NCBI GenBank assembly: GCA_032358255.1
Contig: JAULBX010012099.1
Coordinates: 40,230 to 104,229 of the forward strand
Direction of reading: 5' to 3'
DNA: 64,000 nucleotides
Source: Heterotrichella gracilis
Lineage: Eukaryota; Sar; Xanthophyceae; Tribonematales; Xanthonemataceae
Below, piece by piece: positions 1 to 10,927 of the stretch (its first letter is position 1; each line of letters starts with the position of its first letter). A program made the translations under genes and the position numbers. The notes below the pieces were generated by a model. It worked only from the letters and a program-made list of their open reading frames with translations, made no database searches and was not told the origin of the DNA.

Positions 1-142
1 TCTCATGCGCCCATAGACTGAAATGTCAATTCAGTTCTGACTGAGCCTCTTCATTTAATTCACAGATTCCAAACCACACAATACTTTCACCCAGTCACTC
101 CAGTGCACCATACACACTGTTGGCAGCCATCTCGCATGGGCC

Positions 143-2349
143 TCACACGGGGTACCTACCACCACACAGTGGCATCCTGGGCACCAAGCTCCCCTCCGCA
201 TATTCTGCGTCCCAGCTGTCCAGACCGTTCAGCCCATACCCAGCAGCAGCCAGCCGCCGCCTGCTCCTCCTGCGCTCCTCGCGGGTGTCCCAAAACGTGC
301 CGTTCAACAAATCCAAGACATCCCTGCACTGCCGGTAGCTCCAGTGGTTGATGGTTTTGGCCCACTCGGCAGCCGCTGTGCGGTTGCCGTAGGGGTTCCA
401 TTTCTCTTCTGTGGCCACGTACTCCTTGTCTGTTCGGAAGTACTGGTAGTAGGTGATCTGCAATAGGGAGTCACATGATCAGGGATGGGTACATGAACAG
501 TTGCATTACATGCAACCCATTACCACTCCACAAGGACAATCTATCGGTGATGCCTTTCTATTTTATATTATTCAGTTTTATTTGCTAACCACGTTGACAT
601 GGCATCTCGGGTTCACTATTCAACAAGGTGAACCCAACGGAGGATTGCGCTTAAATGCAGCACGATGCAAACGCAGTGTAGTCCAGTGGCATCTTGTACC
701 ATTGGCAATAGTGATTTTGCTGTCAGACCTCTTGTCGGTTTCTTTGGCTGACATGCTGAGTGCAGGTTGTCAAGTTTAAGGTGCACGGTGAGTCATCAAT
801 GTCTGTGAATGTATTCACCTAGCAACGCATGTCAGTAAAACTTGAACAACAGAATGCGCACCTTCCATGAAGACACCAAATCAGACTGAGAGCCGTGCAC
901 AGTCTGCAGGTTCTCGTTCACAGACAGCTTCTTGTCTTTGTACTCAAAGTACCTCTCCGTGACAGCCTGTTTGGCATATGCGGTGTTGACAATGATCTTC
1001 ACCTGGAAAAACGCGGCTGATTAAATTCGCAGGCTCTCTATCCATGTGTTTTGGTTCACTGAAGGAAGTGTCGCCGTAGCCTGACTCGCTGTGCATCAAT
1101 CGTGCTATCCATCATTGGACAACAATTTATTATCATATATTTTAGCTCACTTACGCATGCTCACGCTGCGTTCCAGCTTTGCAACACGCGGCAATGACAT
1201 CATCTTGAAACCAATGGCACCGGATCACTTTACACCCACCCGTTCGTTGATGCAGTGCTCTGGAGGAGGGCACTTCCAGTACTTGGTCAGTATGGTGCCG
1301 TCGTCTTCATAGGGGGGCTCCTGCAGCCCGTGGCCCCCCACCGGTGTTGGGTTGACCGCCAGGCCGCCAAACTGCTTCAGGGGCACCGTGTCCTGGAGGA
1401 AGTCGAGGATGGTGGGGGTGCCCTTGGCCTTGACTACAACAAACTCGTTGACCTGCAGGAAAGGGGCAGAGCAGCAAAGGTTGCTGACCGCACAAAAAGG
1501 GGTTCACATGACAAGCCACGCAGAGGTAACAACTGTGAGTGGCCGAAAAGCATAGAGCACTGAGCCGGATATTAAGCAGGAATAAACAGCCGCTGGCCAC
1601 AGGAGGAGGCACAACGTGATCTGTTGTGCTTCACTGAGTAGGGCACGCTTAAACCACTGGTGCCAAGGTACTCACCTCCCAGAAACCCATGAAGTCGTGC
1701 AAGGTCCCAAAGTGCTTCAAGCACATGTTCATGGAGCACCTTCTGTGTTCCTTGGGCTTGACCTCTCCTGTGTATCCACGCACTCTGAAGTAATACACTG
1801 TCCCATTTTGCACCCAAGGAGCAATGACCTTTTGGGTTTTGATGGCATCCACCTCTGGTCCTTCGTCAAACAGGTAGAAGCGTGGAGTGCCCTGCAAAGG
1901 GAGGAGGGTCAGAAATAGGTGGCTTTGTCAACCACAACGGTATGCGCAGCCACCAGCTGTCACAGTGTTGCAGTCAGTGGGGAGCAGCAAGGTTGGGTGC
2001 ATGGCTTCGTGGGCCACGATTCGTGGCAGGACTGATGTGAATGACTGATCAGAGTGGTGGAATGAACAGCGTGGATGACTGATCAGTGCTATGGAGCTGA
2101 AACAGAACCCACCTGCCAAGTGTGATGCCAGTTGAGCCACTCTGCCAGGTACCTCTGGTCTTGGTTGATCAGTGCGCAATGGGCGTAAAATGTGCGCGTC
2201 AGAGGCTGCACGGGGGCTGTGATGTCTGGCGCAAAGCAGGTGTCGATGTGATCAAAGTTGGGGGTTGGAGTCACTTGCGAAACTGCCACGGCGCACAGCA
2301 GTGCCAGTACGGTGACCCCCAGCCAGGAGGCAGGCGCAGGGAGCAACAT
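143..2349 (-). CDS. GT92 family glycosyltransferase A (DUF23), 5 exons, 373 aa
   Basis: Predicted Golgi/secretory glycosyltransferase of family GT92. Exons on the minus strand: 2113-2349, 1676-1891, 1240-1452, 862-1002, 143-457; all four introns are GT-AG and lie between codons. The start at 2349 opens a hydrophobic signal/anchor (residues 1-25, WLGVTVLALLCAVAVS); an in-frame ATG at 2388 is an alternative. Family hallmarks are the N-terminal 'DQRYLAEWLNWHHTW' segment, 'RFYLFDEG', and the 'MGFWEVNEF' block at about residues 147-155, which aligns with 'MGFIDADEF' of the intronless GT92 gene at 32978-34378. The usual metal-binding D-x-D is therefore E151-V-N153 here, so activity is in doubt. The C-terminal exon (residues 270-373) has no motif that I recognise. 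It is divergent from the gene starting at 3363. Family call is firm; acceptor substrate is unknown. Confidence 0.82.
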
Positions 2350-3362
2350 TGAAGCTGGGCAGTGGTTGGTTGGGCTGGGCAGCAGCAACTGGAGGCCTTG
2401 AGATTCTTGTTGTGCTGAAATCGGCGAGCGTGGTGGCGGTGGGCAGCACGATGGGTTTCAATTGGGCACGGGGTGTGTAGTCTAGCTGATGGTTGTCTAG
2501 ATCTGAAGCCTGACGTGTTGAGGCTGTAGAGGGGCTTTCGCGCTATGATCCTCAGCAATGAAGCCCCGAACACGTAATTCCTCTCCTTGTGACTGCTGCT
2601 TGCCAGTCCAGGCAGGTCCCGGAGGCGAAAACCTAGATACACGAAGCTGGCAACATAAGTTGGCAATATGCATGCAACTTCATACGAGACTACGGGATGC
2701 CTTGCTTATGCGTACCACGTGCGCAGGCACACTACACAGAACCACACGCCCGGCGAGAACGGATACCCGCTGCTCGGTAACTAGGCAACAATGCATGCAT
2801 ATACCATTGGTGGGTGGTGGTAGCAGTTAAAACAACCCAGCGAGTACTACTAAGGTCAGCGCGCCGCGGCCCACTTCTCATTGGTTTAGGCCTATGTAAA
2901 CATGCACTACTTAAGGCAGCGTTTAAACTTGAGCCTCAAGTTGAGGTGGGCGAGGTGGGCGCCCTTAACTTACTCGACCCACCGCCCCAACCAAGCTCCA
3001 CGGTGGGCTAAGCCAACGCCAAACCCAATAGTTCGAAGGCTTCGGCGAGGGCTTTGCTGACAAGTTGAGTACAAATTTTGGGTGCCCAGTATACTTCGCG
3101 GTCTAACACAACTCCTATCCGTTAGCACCATGTTAGGTGCCCTGGCTCTATCTAGCTGCATGCAGGATGTCCTGGCGGTCCTTTGGCAACCACCAGGTCA
3201 CAATCGCAGTTGATCGGCAGCAACTAGGCAAGCTTCCACATGTAGTCTGTTCGTCACTCCTCGGCGGTTCAGGAAACCAAGAATATGTCACTGCCCAGGC
3301 CTAGTTGTTTGCCAGTAGAGCACAGCTGAGAGCACAGTGACACCCGTGACAGCAAAGTTACA
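2350..3362. promoter_or_regulatory. Divergent intergenic promoter region between GT92-A and the PF03407 fusion gene
   Basis: About 1 kb separates two head-to-head secretory glycosyltransferase genes, so it probably carries both promoters and 5' UTRs. I see no convincing TATA box, gene or repeat. Short ORFs here lack splice-consistent extensions. A shared bidirectional promoter is inference from geometry only. Confidence 0.4.
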
Positions 3363-6300
3363 ATGGGTGCTGCAGCAAAAGCAGCTGCCTGGCTGCTTAT
3401 TTGCTCGGTTGTAGCTTTCCAGCTTGTTGCAGTGGGCAGCAAGGCAGGTCACCACCTGCAGGAGCTAGAAACAGCAGTCAAGGTTGCAGCAACAATCGCA
3501 ATCGATCCCTGCCTGCTTGCTACCATCGCCCCAGTCACCAGGGAAGGATACACTTTGAAAGTCAGACCCTCTTCCAGTAGGAGCTGTAATGAGCGGCACT
3601 CTGCTGCGAAACTGCACGAGGTTGCCGCAAGTTTGGCAGGTACGCACAACAGCGGGCCACTGCCCAGCACGTTCCTCTTGCTCCTGTGCTGCCTTGGCGC
3701 TTTGCAAAACTTGAGGCGTTGTGGCATACTTTCCCTGGTTTTAACAGCAAGCTTTTGGTTGACGTGTTCACATTGGTGCATATGGCCAGGCCTGGTGGGC
3801 AGCAACCAGCTCAAGGTGGCAGTCGAGGTACAGGACTGTGGCGGCAAGCCTGTGCGCGAGCCCAGCACTGCTTCAAACAGCTTGAGCCTGGACCACCACC
3901 TGCAACAGTTGCGCGAGCAGCTGCTAGGGGACAGCTGCTTGGCTGTGGAGCTGCCGCTGAAGCGCCAGGTACCTGGGCAGTGGAAGGAGCAGGAAGTGCG
4001 GGCGCTGCTCTCAGGTGCGAGGGCAGTATCTACCTTGCATCTTGTCCAGGTCGTTCACTGTCTGCTACTCTCATCCACTTGGGCAAAAGGTCGCAAGCTT
4101 GTCACTGAGACGCATGGCGCCCCAACCCATCTCGCAATATACAAGTCGGCCACGCCTGTGACAGAGCACATGTGCATGTTTGTTGCCGCACCCTGGCCTG
4201 CCTTGTCGTTTCCGCACTTGTCCCTGTGCAACATGGCAGCACAGTCCTTGCTGGGGATGGCACCCAACCCTCACCGCTGCTGCTGGATCGACAGGGTCTA
4301 AGCAGTGGGGCAAACACTGGCCTCACCCTCGCCACACAGTGGTGCTGCTGCTATCTCCAGCGCTTGGGCCTGAAGGAGCCATCGTCAAGGTGTGGCCTGC
4401 AAGCCACACCACATGCACTCAAATTTGCTGATTAGGCATGGACCGCCATCAATGGGCAGGATGCATTATTTTCCAGACTGTCGCCATTCCTCATGCTAGG
4501 ATTCCCGCAGTCACTGTTCACGCCCATGCTTTCAATCGTGTGTACTGCCGCACTGCGCATGGAGCAGTGCGATGTAACGGCCATGGTGCTGGTAGAAACC
4601 CTAATCCGTCAACTCCTGATTGGAAACCCGGGAGCACACTGGCGTTGATGCATGAAGATGGCCTTCTTTTCCACTCATGTTGACTAGCACCTGACAGTGC
4701 CTTGTGATGGACATGGGTGGATTGCGGTTCCTCTCAGTGCATGCATACCTCCTGGACCCGCACCCGTAAGCAATACCGCACCCGCACCCGCCTGGATACC
4801 CTCTGCCAGATCACGGACTTGCCTTGATTTAGAAACTGTGTGCCGCAGGATTTGATTGCGGCCCAGATCATCGCCGCATGCACGGGGATCCATCAAGTGT
4901 CCACCGCCAAGCAGCAATGCCAGCCAGGCAGCAGCCCTGGGCACAATGCCAGCGCAGCAGTCACTATTGGCCATGCATCCACTGGAGCGGAACAGCGTGC
5001 AGGCCTGTTCAGCAGCGTGGCTGTGTGGCAGGTGCCCTTGGCTGCTGCCTCAGCCATTAAGGTATGCCTGCAACATCCCAAATCATATTGCCTGGATCCT
5101 GGGTGTGGCAGGTGTCTTTAACTGCAGCCTCAGCCATTAGGGAATGCCTGCAACATCCTGAATCATATTGCGAGAGTCTTGGTTGTGGCAGGTGTCCTTC
5201 GGCGCAGCCCGGGCCATCATGGCGCTAGGATATTGTTGAGCATGTAGGATTTTTCACATGGCGCTGTACAGCCGCCAGCGTGTCTTCTTTACATCAATTG
5301 CGGGTGTGACTGTGCTACCACGCCCATAGCTGGCGACACAACTCCTTATAATCTGTGTCAAAAAATAGTACAAATCTGGTTTGGCAGGTGGTAAAATGCA
5401 ATGGAATGTGTGGCGCAGGGATTGGGGCACATATCTGATGATGTCCATGACAGTGCCAGTACCTTTGTGCGAATTGTGGTGGCGGTGATGGTTGACCACC
5501 CACGAACTTGGCTGGTGGGCGGAGATCAGGCGGCAGGTGGGCCCATTTGCTATTTCTATACACCCACCTTGGTTGCTTGGCATTGACCATGGTCAGTATT
5601 TGAGGGCAAGCGCAATGTCCAGCTCGTGCATTCAATCATTGCTTATGGCGCATGCATTCTTGTGACCAAACCTGTACATGGCTACTGCATCTCCGCCAGC
5701 CACATGAACTTTGGCAAAACCCTGACCACCCTCCATTGCCCTACACCACAGAATGCCCTACACACCCTAGACCACGCCACGCTTGCTCTGAGCCACCATT
5801 GTTGGGCACCCTAGTCCACGCCACATCTGCCCTGCACCACCATTGGCCCAAGCTTGAACGATGCTGCAGGCGCGTCCCAGTCCGGCAGCCCGTGCACCTT
5901 CTCAAAGACCTTGGCCAGCGGGTTGGAGTCGTGCATCGCGGCAGGCGTGCCTGTGGCCAGCGACGAGTGCCGGGCCGTGCTGCAGTGGGAGGTGCACGAC
6001 GGGGGCCTGACTGGGGTGATGGACACCCTGCTCAGCTTGCGATTCATGAGGTGAGGCTGTGGGTAGGATAAGGGTTTGGGGTGTGTGGTGTAGGGCTCGG
6101 TGGGCGTGACAGCCTGCTTTGCATGAGGTGTGTGGCTAAGAAAGGGTCTGCAGCTATATCCCCTCCGGCACCTACACCCGCCACAAATCACTGACGCCAC
6201 CATCCTCCAGTGCATTTCCATCCCCATCCCATCCCATCCCCATCCCATCCCATCCCCATGCTCATGTGCTGCTCTCCTGCCTGCAGGGGCGTCAGCAACT

Positions 6301-9009
6301 ATCACCACCCGCCACGCAACTCCACCCCCCAAGTCACCCCCGCCATCATCACCGCCGCACCCACCACAATCCCTGCCACCCTTGCACTGCTCGACCAGAC
6401 ATTCCGGGAGGGTTCCGCGCAGCGCTGCCTCCTGCCCACTCCGCACCAGTCACCACACACTTGCACCTCGCCTCAAGAGTGCGCCAGCGAGCCCGACGCC
6501 ACTGCGGCGCCCTCGGCATCGGACCTGCTGTGTGGGGCTCAGGGCGGGGCGCGTGGTGATGCGGTGCTGTGGGGGAAGCGGGTGAGGATGGCGGCTCGCG
6601 AGAGGCGCATCCCCGACCATGCCATGGCCATGCTGGCGGCGCGGCTGGCAAGGGTGCAACGGTGCGTAGCCACCCCTTTTTTCCCCACAGAAAGCTTGCA
6701 ATGTGCTGCTCGCGCCACAATGAGACGACAAGCGACCACCAGCCAAGGCCTACCTACCGCCCAGCCCCACCAAATCTTGCCACTGGCACACGTTCCACCC
6801 TGCAGTCCCTCTCCCCCACCCCACCCTCCCACCGCACCATCCGCAGGCCCCTGGCAGCCAGCTTGGCGTGGCGCTGGTTCTGGTTCCACCAGGTGCTGGG
6901 CACCACCCCCGGGGTGAGGGTCCTGCCCCTGCGCCTGGGGGATGCCCCGCTGCAGCAGGTGGTGGCGCTCCTGCGGGAGGTGCTGCCTGGCGAGGAGCCT
7001 GACGCGCCGCCACAGGCGCCGAAGCGCGACGAGCTGCAAATGGTGGGTGGGTGGGTGGGCTGGGTGCACCACTGGCAGCAATGGTGTTGGAGGACGTTGC
7101 AGAGCTTGTATAATTTTTTGTTCAGGTTTTCCAGGATTATAGTAGAACCCTTGACTTCCACCCGTGTTCCTGGGTGAGCTCCTCTACCCATGCTTCCCCC
7201 ACTTCCAGGTTTGGTCCTACAGCCCATGCGTCCTGGACACCCTGAGCAGCCCTGAGGGAGTGCACCAAATGATTCAGAGGGAGTGGCAGGAACTGACAGT
7301 GTAAGTGGGCAAGGTTGCGTCAAGTCCGATCATAAATAGGGCAGGCATTGGGTTGCACCACCTCATCAGGCAGCTGTAACTACTTCAGAGGCTTCCTTTT
7401 CCAGGGCCCTGCAGCATACATTGCGCACTGCGTTTTCCCACTGACCATGCGGTATGTGTTGCCACCACTGATCGCCAGCTTTGTTACTCAATGCATTATC
7501 ACAAGCCAGCCGGATTGGCAGCGGCCGTTGCACAGGCACATCTTCCCACACTTCCAGTGCCGTTACCATTGGCAGATGAGCATAACCCTAAACCCTATAC
7601 ATGAAGCAGGCTGCTGGCAGTGACTTGTGGAAGCAGATGGGATGCGTGGCGTGTTTTTGCCATGGGCGGATGCATCCCACCTGAGGCACGCACATCCAAC
7701 AGGCACTGGCAGCCCTAAATCCAAACCCTCTCGTCCACACCCATTGCAGGCTGTTGACCCATCACCTGGGAGCTCACCGCTCCACCTTTCACGCCACCTT
7801 CCCCGCGCTGGAGCCGCCACCGCCAGTGCCCCAGCCGTGGACAGCAGGCAACGCCAGCACTAGCAAGCTGGCCCCCATCACTGGCAATGACCTCCTGTGG
7901 CCAGAACCTGCAACCCTGGCTGGCGTGGCAGTGCATGCCACCATCATCTTGATCCAGGTGCGGATGGGTGCATTGGAGGGCAATGGGGTACCGACGAGGG
8001 TGCTCTGTTTAGGGTGCAGGGTGTAGGGATCTATCCCTATTTGCAAAGCTCCTGTCTGCTGGCAAGGGGTGACACAGTAAATGAGGAAACATTTTATTAT
8101 TATTATTATTAATTTACTAAATGCCATTGAACGAATTTACTCGTGAACTTGCACTACAGCTTGCAGCTTCCCCAGCCTGTGTCGATGCACACCGGCTGCA
8201 TAGCATTTTAGTCTCATAGGGTCACCCCTGACCATGCTTTTGCGGTCCAGGTCAACTGCGCCTTCATAGACTTTGCAGTCAACCTGCAGAAGACGCTGGT
8301 GCGGCTGCAGATGAGCAACTACCTGTACATGGCAGAAGACCAGGCGGTGTTCACGTTCCTGTCGGGCCTGTGGCCCTCGCACGCGGTGCTGGTGCCGCCA
8401 TCCTTTGTGTCCACCGCCAAGGCAACGCGCTACGCGGACGCCAGCTACAAGCTCAAGATGCGGCGCAGGCCCTTTTACATCAAGGCCGTGCTCAAGCAGG
8501 GCTACGGCGTCCTGTTCCTGGATGTGGACGCCGTGTTCCTGCGCAGCCCCTGGGACCACATGCCCACCCGGGGTTTCAGCATCATCACGCAGCAGGACGC
8601 GGAGGGGCCTAACTCGCCACCGGGCGGCACCGCCTGCGGGTGCTTCATCTTCTTCCCCGGCACGCTGGACAGCCTGCGCTTTGTGTCCATGTGGGCGCAG
8701 TACATGGCTGACCACGCATTTGACCACGACCAGTTTGCGCTCCAGTGGGTGGCGCACCACTTGACGCAAAACGGCACTGCCACATGGTTCTCGCAGCACC
8801 AGCTGCCCGCCGACCTGTTCCCGTCCGGGCTGCAGCTGCGCGAAAGCGGGGATGTCGCCCAGTACGTGCGGGATACCAAACCGGTTTGGCTGCATGCCAA
8901 TTTCCTCAAGGGGCATGAAGCCAAGGTGCAGCGCCTGAGGGTTGCTGGGGCGTGGTACGCAGGGGCAGCCATGGAAGAGCTGAAGCAGAAGCTGCCTGAC
9001 TGTGCGTGA
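3363..9009 (+). CDS. Secretory protein with C-terminal nucleotide-diphospho-sugar transferase (PF03407 type), 12 exons, 942 aa
   Basis: Exons: 3363-3639, 3790-4014, 4295-4389, 4477-4566, 4849-5061, 5419-5536, 5870-6050, 6287-6661, 6847-7042, 7209-7300, 7750-7957, 8251-9009. All junction phases agree across 2,829 nt. Residues 1-26 form a signal peptide or anchor (AWLLICSVVAFQLVAVG). The last part (about 675-942) is recognisable: 'NCAFIDFAVNLQKTLVRLQ', then 'GVLFLDVDAVFLRSP' with the nucleotide-sugar/metal DxD at D781-V-D783, then a Gly/Cys-rich 'GGTACGCFIFFPGT' loop, as in PF03407 enzymes such as plant GT77 arabinosyl/xylosyltransferases. Residues 27 to about 670 resemble nothing I can name; a segment near 'WEVHDGGLTGVMDTLLSL' could be a second enzyme domain. 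Exons 8-12 and the C-terminal domain are secure; exons 3-6 are less so, and exon 4 could end at 4591 instead of 4566. Two genes rather than one remains possible. Confidence 0.68.
5021..5225 (+). repeat. 80-bp tandem repeat, about 2.6 degenerate copies, over an exon-intron junction
   Basis: The decamer GTGGCAGGTG recurs at 5025, 5105 and 5185, an exact 80-bp period. Each unit carries a version of GCAGCCTCAGCCATTA followed by a diverged copy of the splice-donor sequence and TGCCTGCAACATCC. The first unit holds the 3' end of exon 5 and its donor (AAG|GTATGC at 5062) of the PF03407 fusion gene; in the second unit the donor has become GGAATG. The copies thus lie in intron 5 as decayed exon-donor duplicates. 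Confidence 0.85.
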
Positions 9010-10927
9010 ACCACCTTGTACACGAATGCAACTCCAGGGCATCGCCCAACCTACGCGCAATTTTGAGTTGAATTTTGAGTTGAATTTTCTGTTCTCTTCT
9101 GTCTTCTTCCCTGAACCCTAAACCCTAACCTTCAGGGTTTACCTATTAAAAGTTACAATTCTCCAGCGTCTCCTTTTTACTGCCCAGTACAATAACATTT
9201 TTCTCCTCGTTTTTATTGATAGCCATTGCTCAACCAGTTGGCAATATTGCCCACGACAGGAATACTACCTAGGTGTTGATTGTGGAGAACCCTTGAGGGA
9301 ATAATAAATAGTGCCACCTACTAGGGGATTCAAATAATTTCAGGCTTTTTGTGCCAGATGGGGTCATGGCACCACCTTTTCAACGGTTGCTAGCCATCGC
9401 ACGGTGCACATCCTGTGGCACAGGGCCTGGAGTGCACCAGGGTGGAGTTGCAGTGGTGTGGTGACCCACTGGGCAGGCGTTGAGGGTTGAGGTATTGTTG
9501 CAAATCTCTGATCAACTCCAAGTGTAGGTTCAGGCGGTTCGAAGCATATGTAATATCGTAAAGTTCCGAACGTGCCTGGCCCAGTGCCGTGGCAATGCCA
9601 ATCATTGCCGTTTGATGCGATGTCGTCAAAATTTAATTGAAAAAAATCTCTGCAGATCAAATCCTGAATGAATATCTCGCAGCAGAAATATAAACTGACA
9701 GTCTCGCGAGCCCGGGTTGGCTCCCTGAATGTGAATGTCAAATAAAATCTTGTATAAATTCTTGTTACATCTATCCTAAACTGGGCCTCAGGCTGGAGTA
9801 AAAGAAGAAATTGTGTCAACTGCAGTATTGTTATTGACTGGCAACAAGGTCACAGTGACCTGGGTCATGTCACACCATCATGTTGAACAAATTGAAATGC
9901 CACAACAATATTAATATTGCTGGACCCTCCCCGTTACGACCACTACACATCCACGATATCTTGTTATGTACCAGCATGCTAGAAGTCAAAAGTCATGGGC
10001 TACAAACCATGCAGCGACAGCTTTTTCTTCAGCTGAACCTGTGCGCGGTCAAATATCTGTGCCAGCTTATCTGCCAGTCTTCTGCAGTCTGCCTACCTCG
10101 CCGCTGACGCCGCGGAGGGACGCCTCGCTAGTGCCCAGGCTGGTGGCCCCACACACTACAGCACCCAGATAGTTTGCACGCAGCACTCTATTATGTGGCA
10201 AGGCCTCTTGCCCCGATCTGCTCCCGTAGGTTAGAATGGCTGCAATGGGCAGTCATATGCACGTCAGCCAGTCTCCAAGTGGTCTGATTTCAGAATATAC
10301 CCGGCCGGTGCCCTGGTTTCAGGGCACACCCTTGTTACTGGAAGGCGTGCGCTAGCTGCGGGCATACTACAAGCCGGATTGGCAGCAAGTACGCTGCTCC
10401 AAGAGGAAGAGACTTTGCAGGTGTGACGTCAGCACACCTGCACCTGCACATTGGGCCCAGGAGCACCTAAGGAGCACCCCTTCGACCCCACTTGCACACA
10501 CCTGACCCTCTAATTCCTCTCCTAATTTTCGTAGGCTGCATCTTTTTTCCTGCAGCATTTACCTACAACTACTGCTGCAGCTGTGCCCTCGATCTCTTTT
10601 ACTGTGCCTTCCAGCCCTCATCAATAACACACCTTTTTGCTCCAACAATCCCCCCCCTGACATGTTGCTTCTTTTTCTTCTTCATTATTCTTACCTGCAT
10701 AGTTTACGCCCGCACCCCGCTTATGATAATTCTGACAGGTTTACCGAGGAAAACCACAAAGTGTGGTGAACATGGCGAGAAAAGTCAACCCGCGCTTCAG
10801 AGGTCCACGCCACTGTCTCCTTCTACACACCCGCTGTTGGGGGTTAGCAGTGGCACCTTACCTGCTTGTTAGACTGGCACTGAAGCCCATACATGATACA
10901 GCGCACCTCTCCCTTCGCAGGGCATCA
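9010..10927. other. Intergenic region with telomere-like heptamers, no gene seen
   Basis: Between the tandemly oriented fusion gene and sulfotransferase gene. It contains two adjacent plant-type telomere units (CCCTAAACCCTAA near 9115-9127) and a perfect 8-bp-stem palindrome at 10308-10327. Short ORFs on both strands show no protein family. The sulfotransferase promoter and 5' UTR should lie toward its right end. Confidence 0.5.

Noticed and set aside
4840-5240. Prephenate-dehydratase-like wording in exons 5-6 of the fusion gene
   Set aside because: A faint order of motifs (VSTA ... AAVTIG ... HISDD ... F) recalls that enzyme, but the catalytic Thr-Arg-Phe is missing and the secretory signal peptide does not fit.
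6218-6262. CCCAT/CCCCAT tandem repeat
   Set aside because: A short pentamer/hexamer microsatellite in an intron just before an acceptor; it serves as ordinary pyrimidine-rich intron sequence.
5811-6446. 211-codon minus-strand open frame
   Set aside because: It lies opposite GC-rich exons 7-8 of the PF03407 fusion gene and has low-complexity His/Pro/Gly text; the plus strand has phase-matched splice sites at both ends.
8137-9060. 307-codon minus-strand open frame
   Set aside because: It is antisense to the GC3-rich last exon of the PF03407 gene, whose sense translation carries clear catalytic motifs; long antisense frames are expected there.
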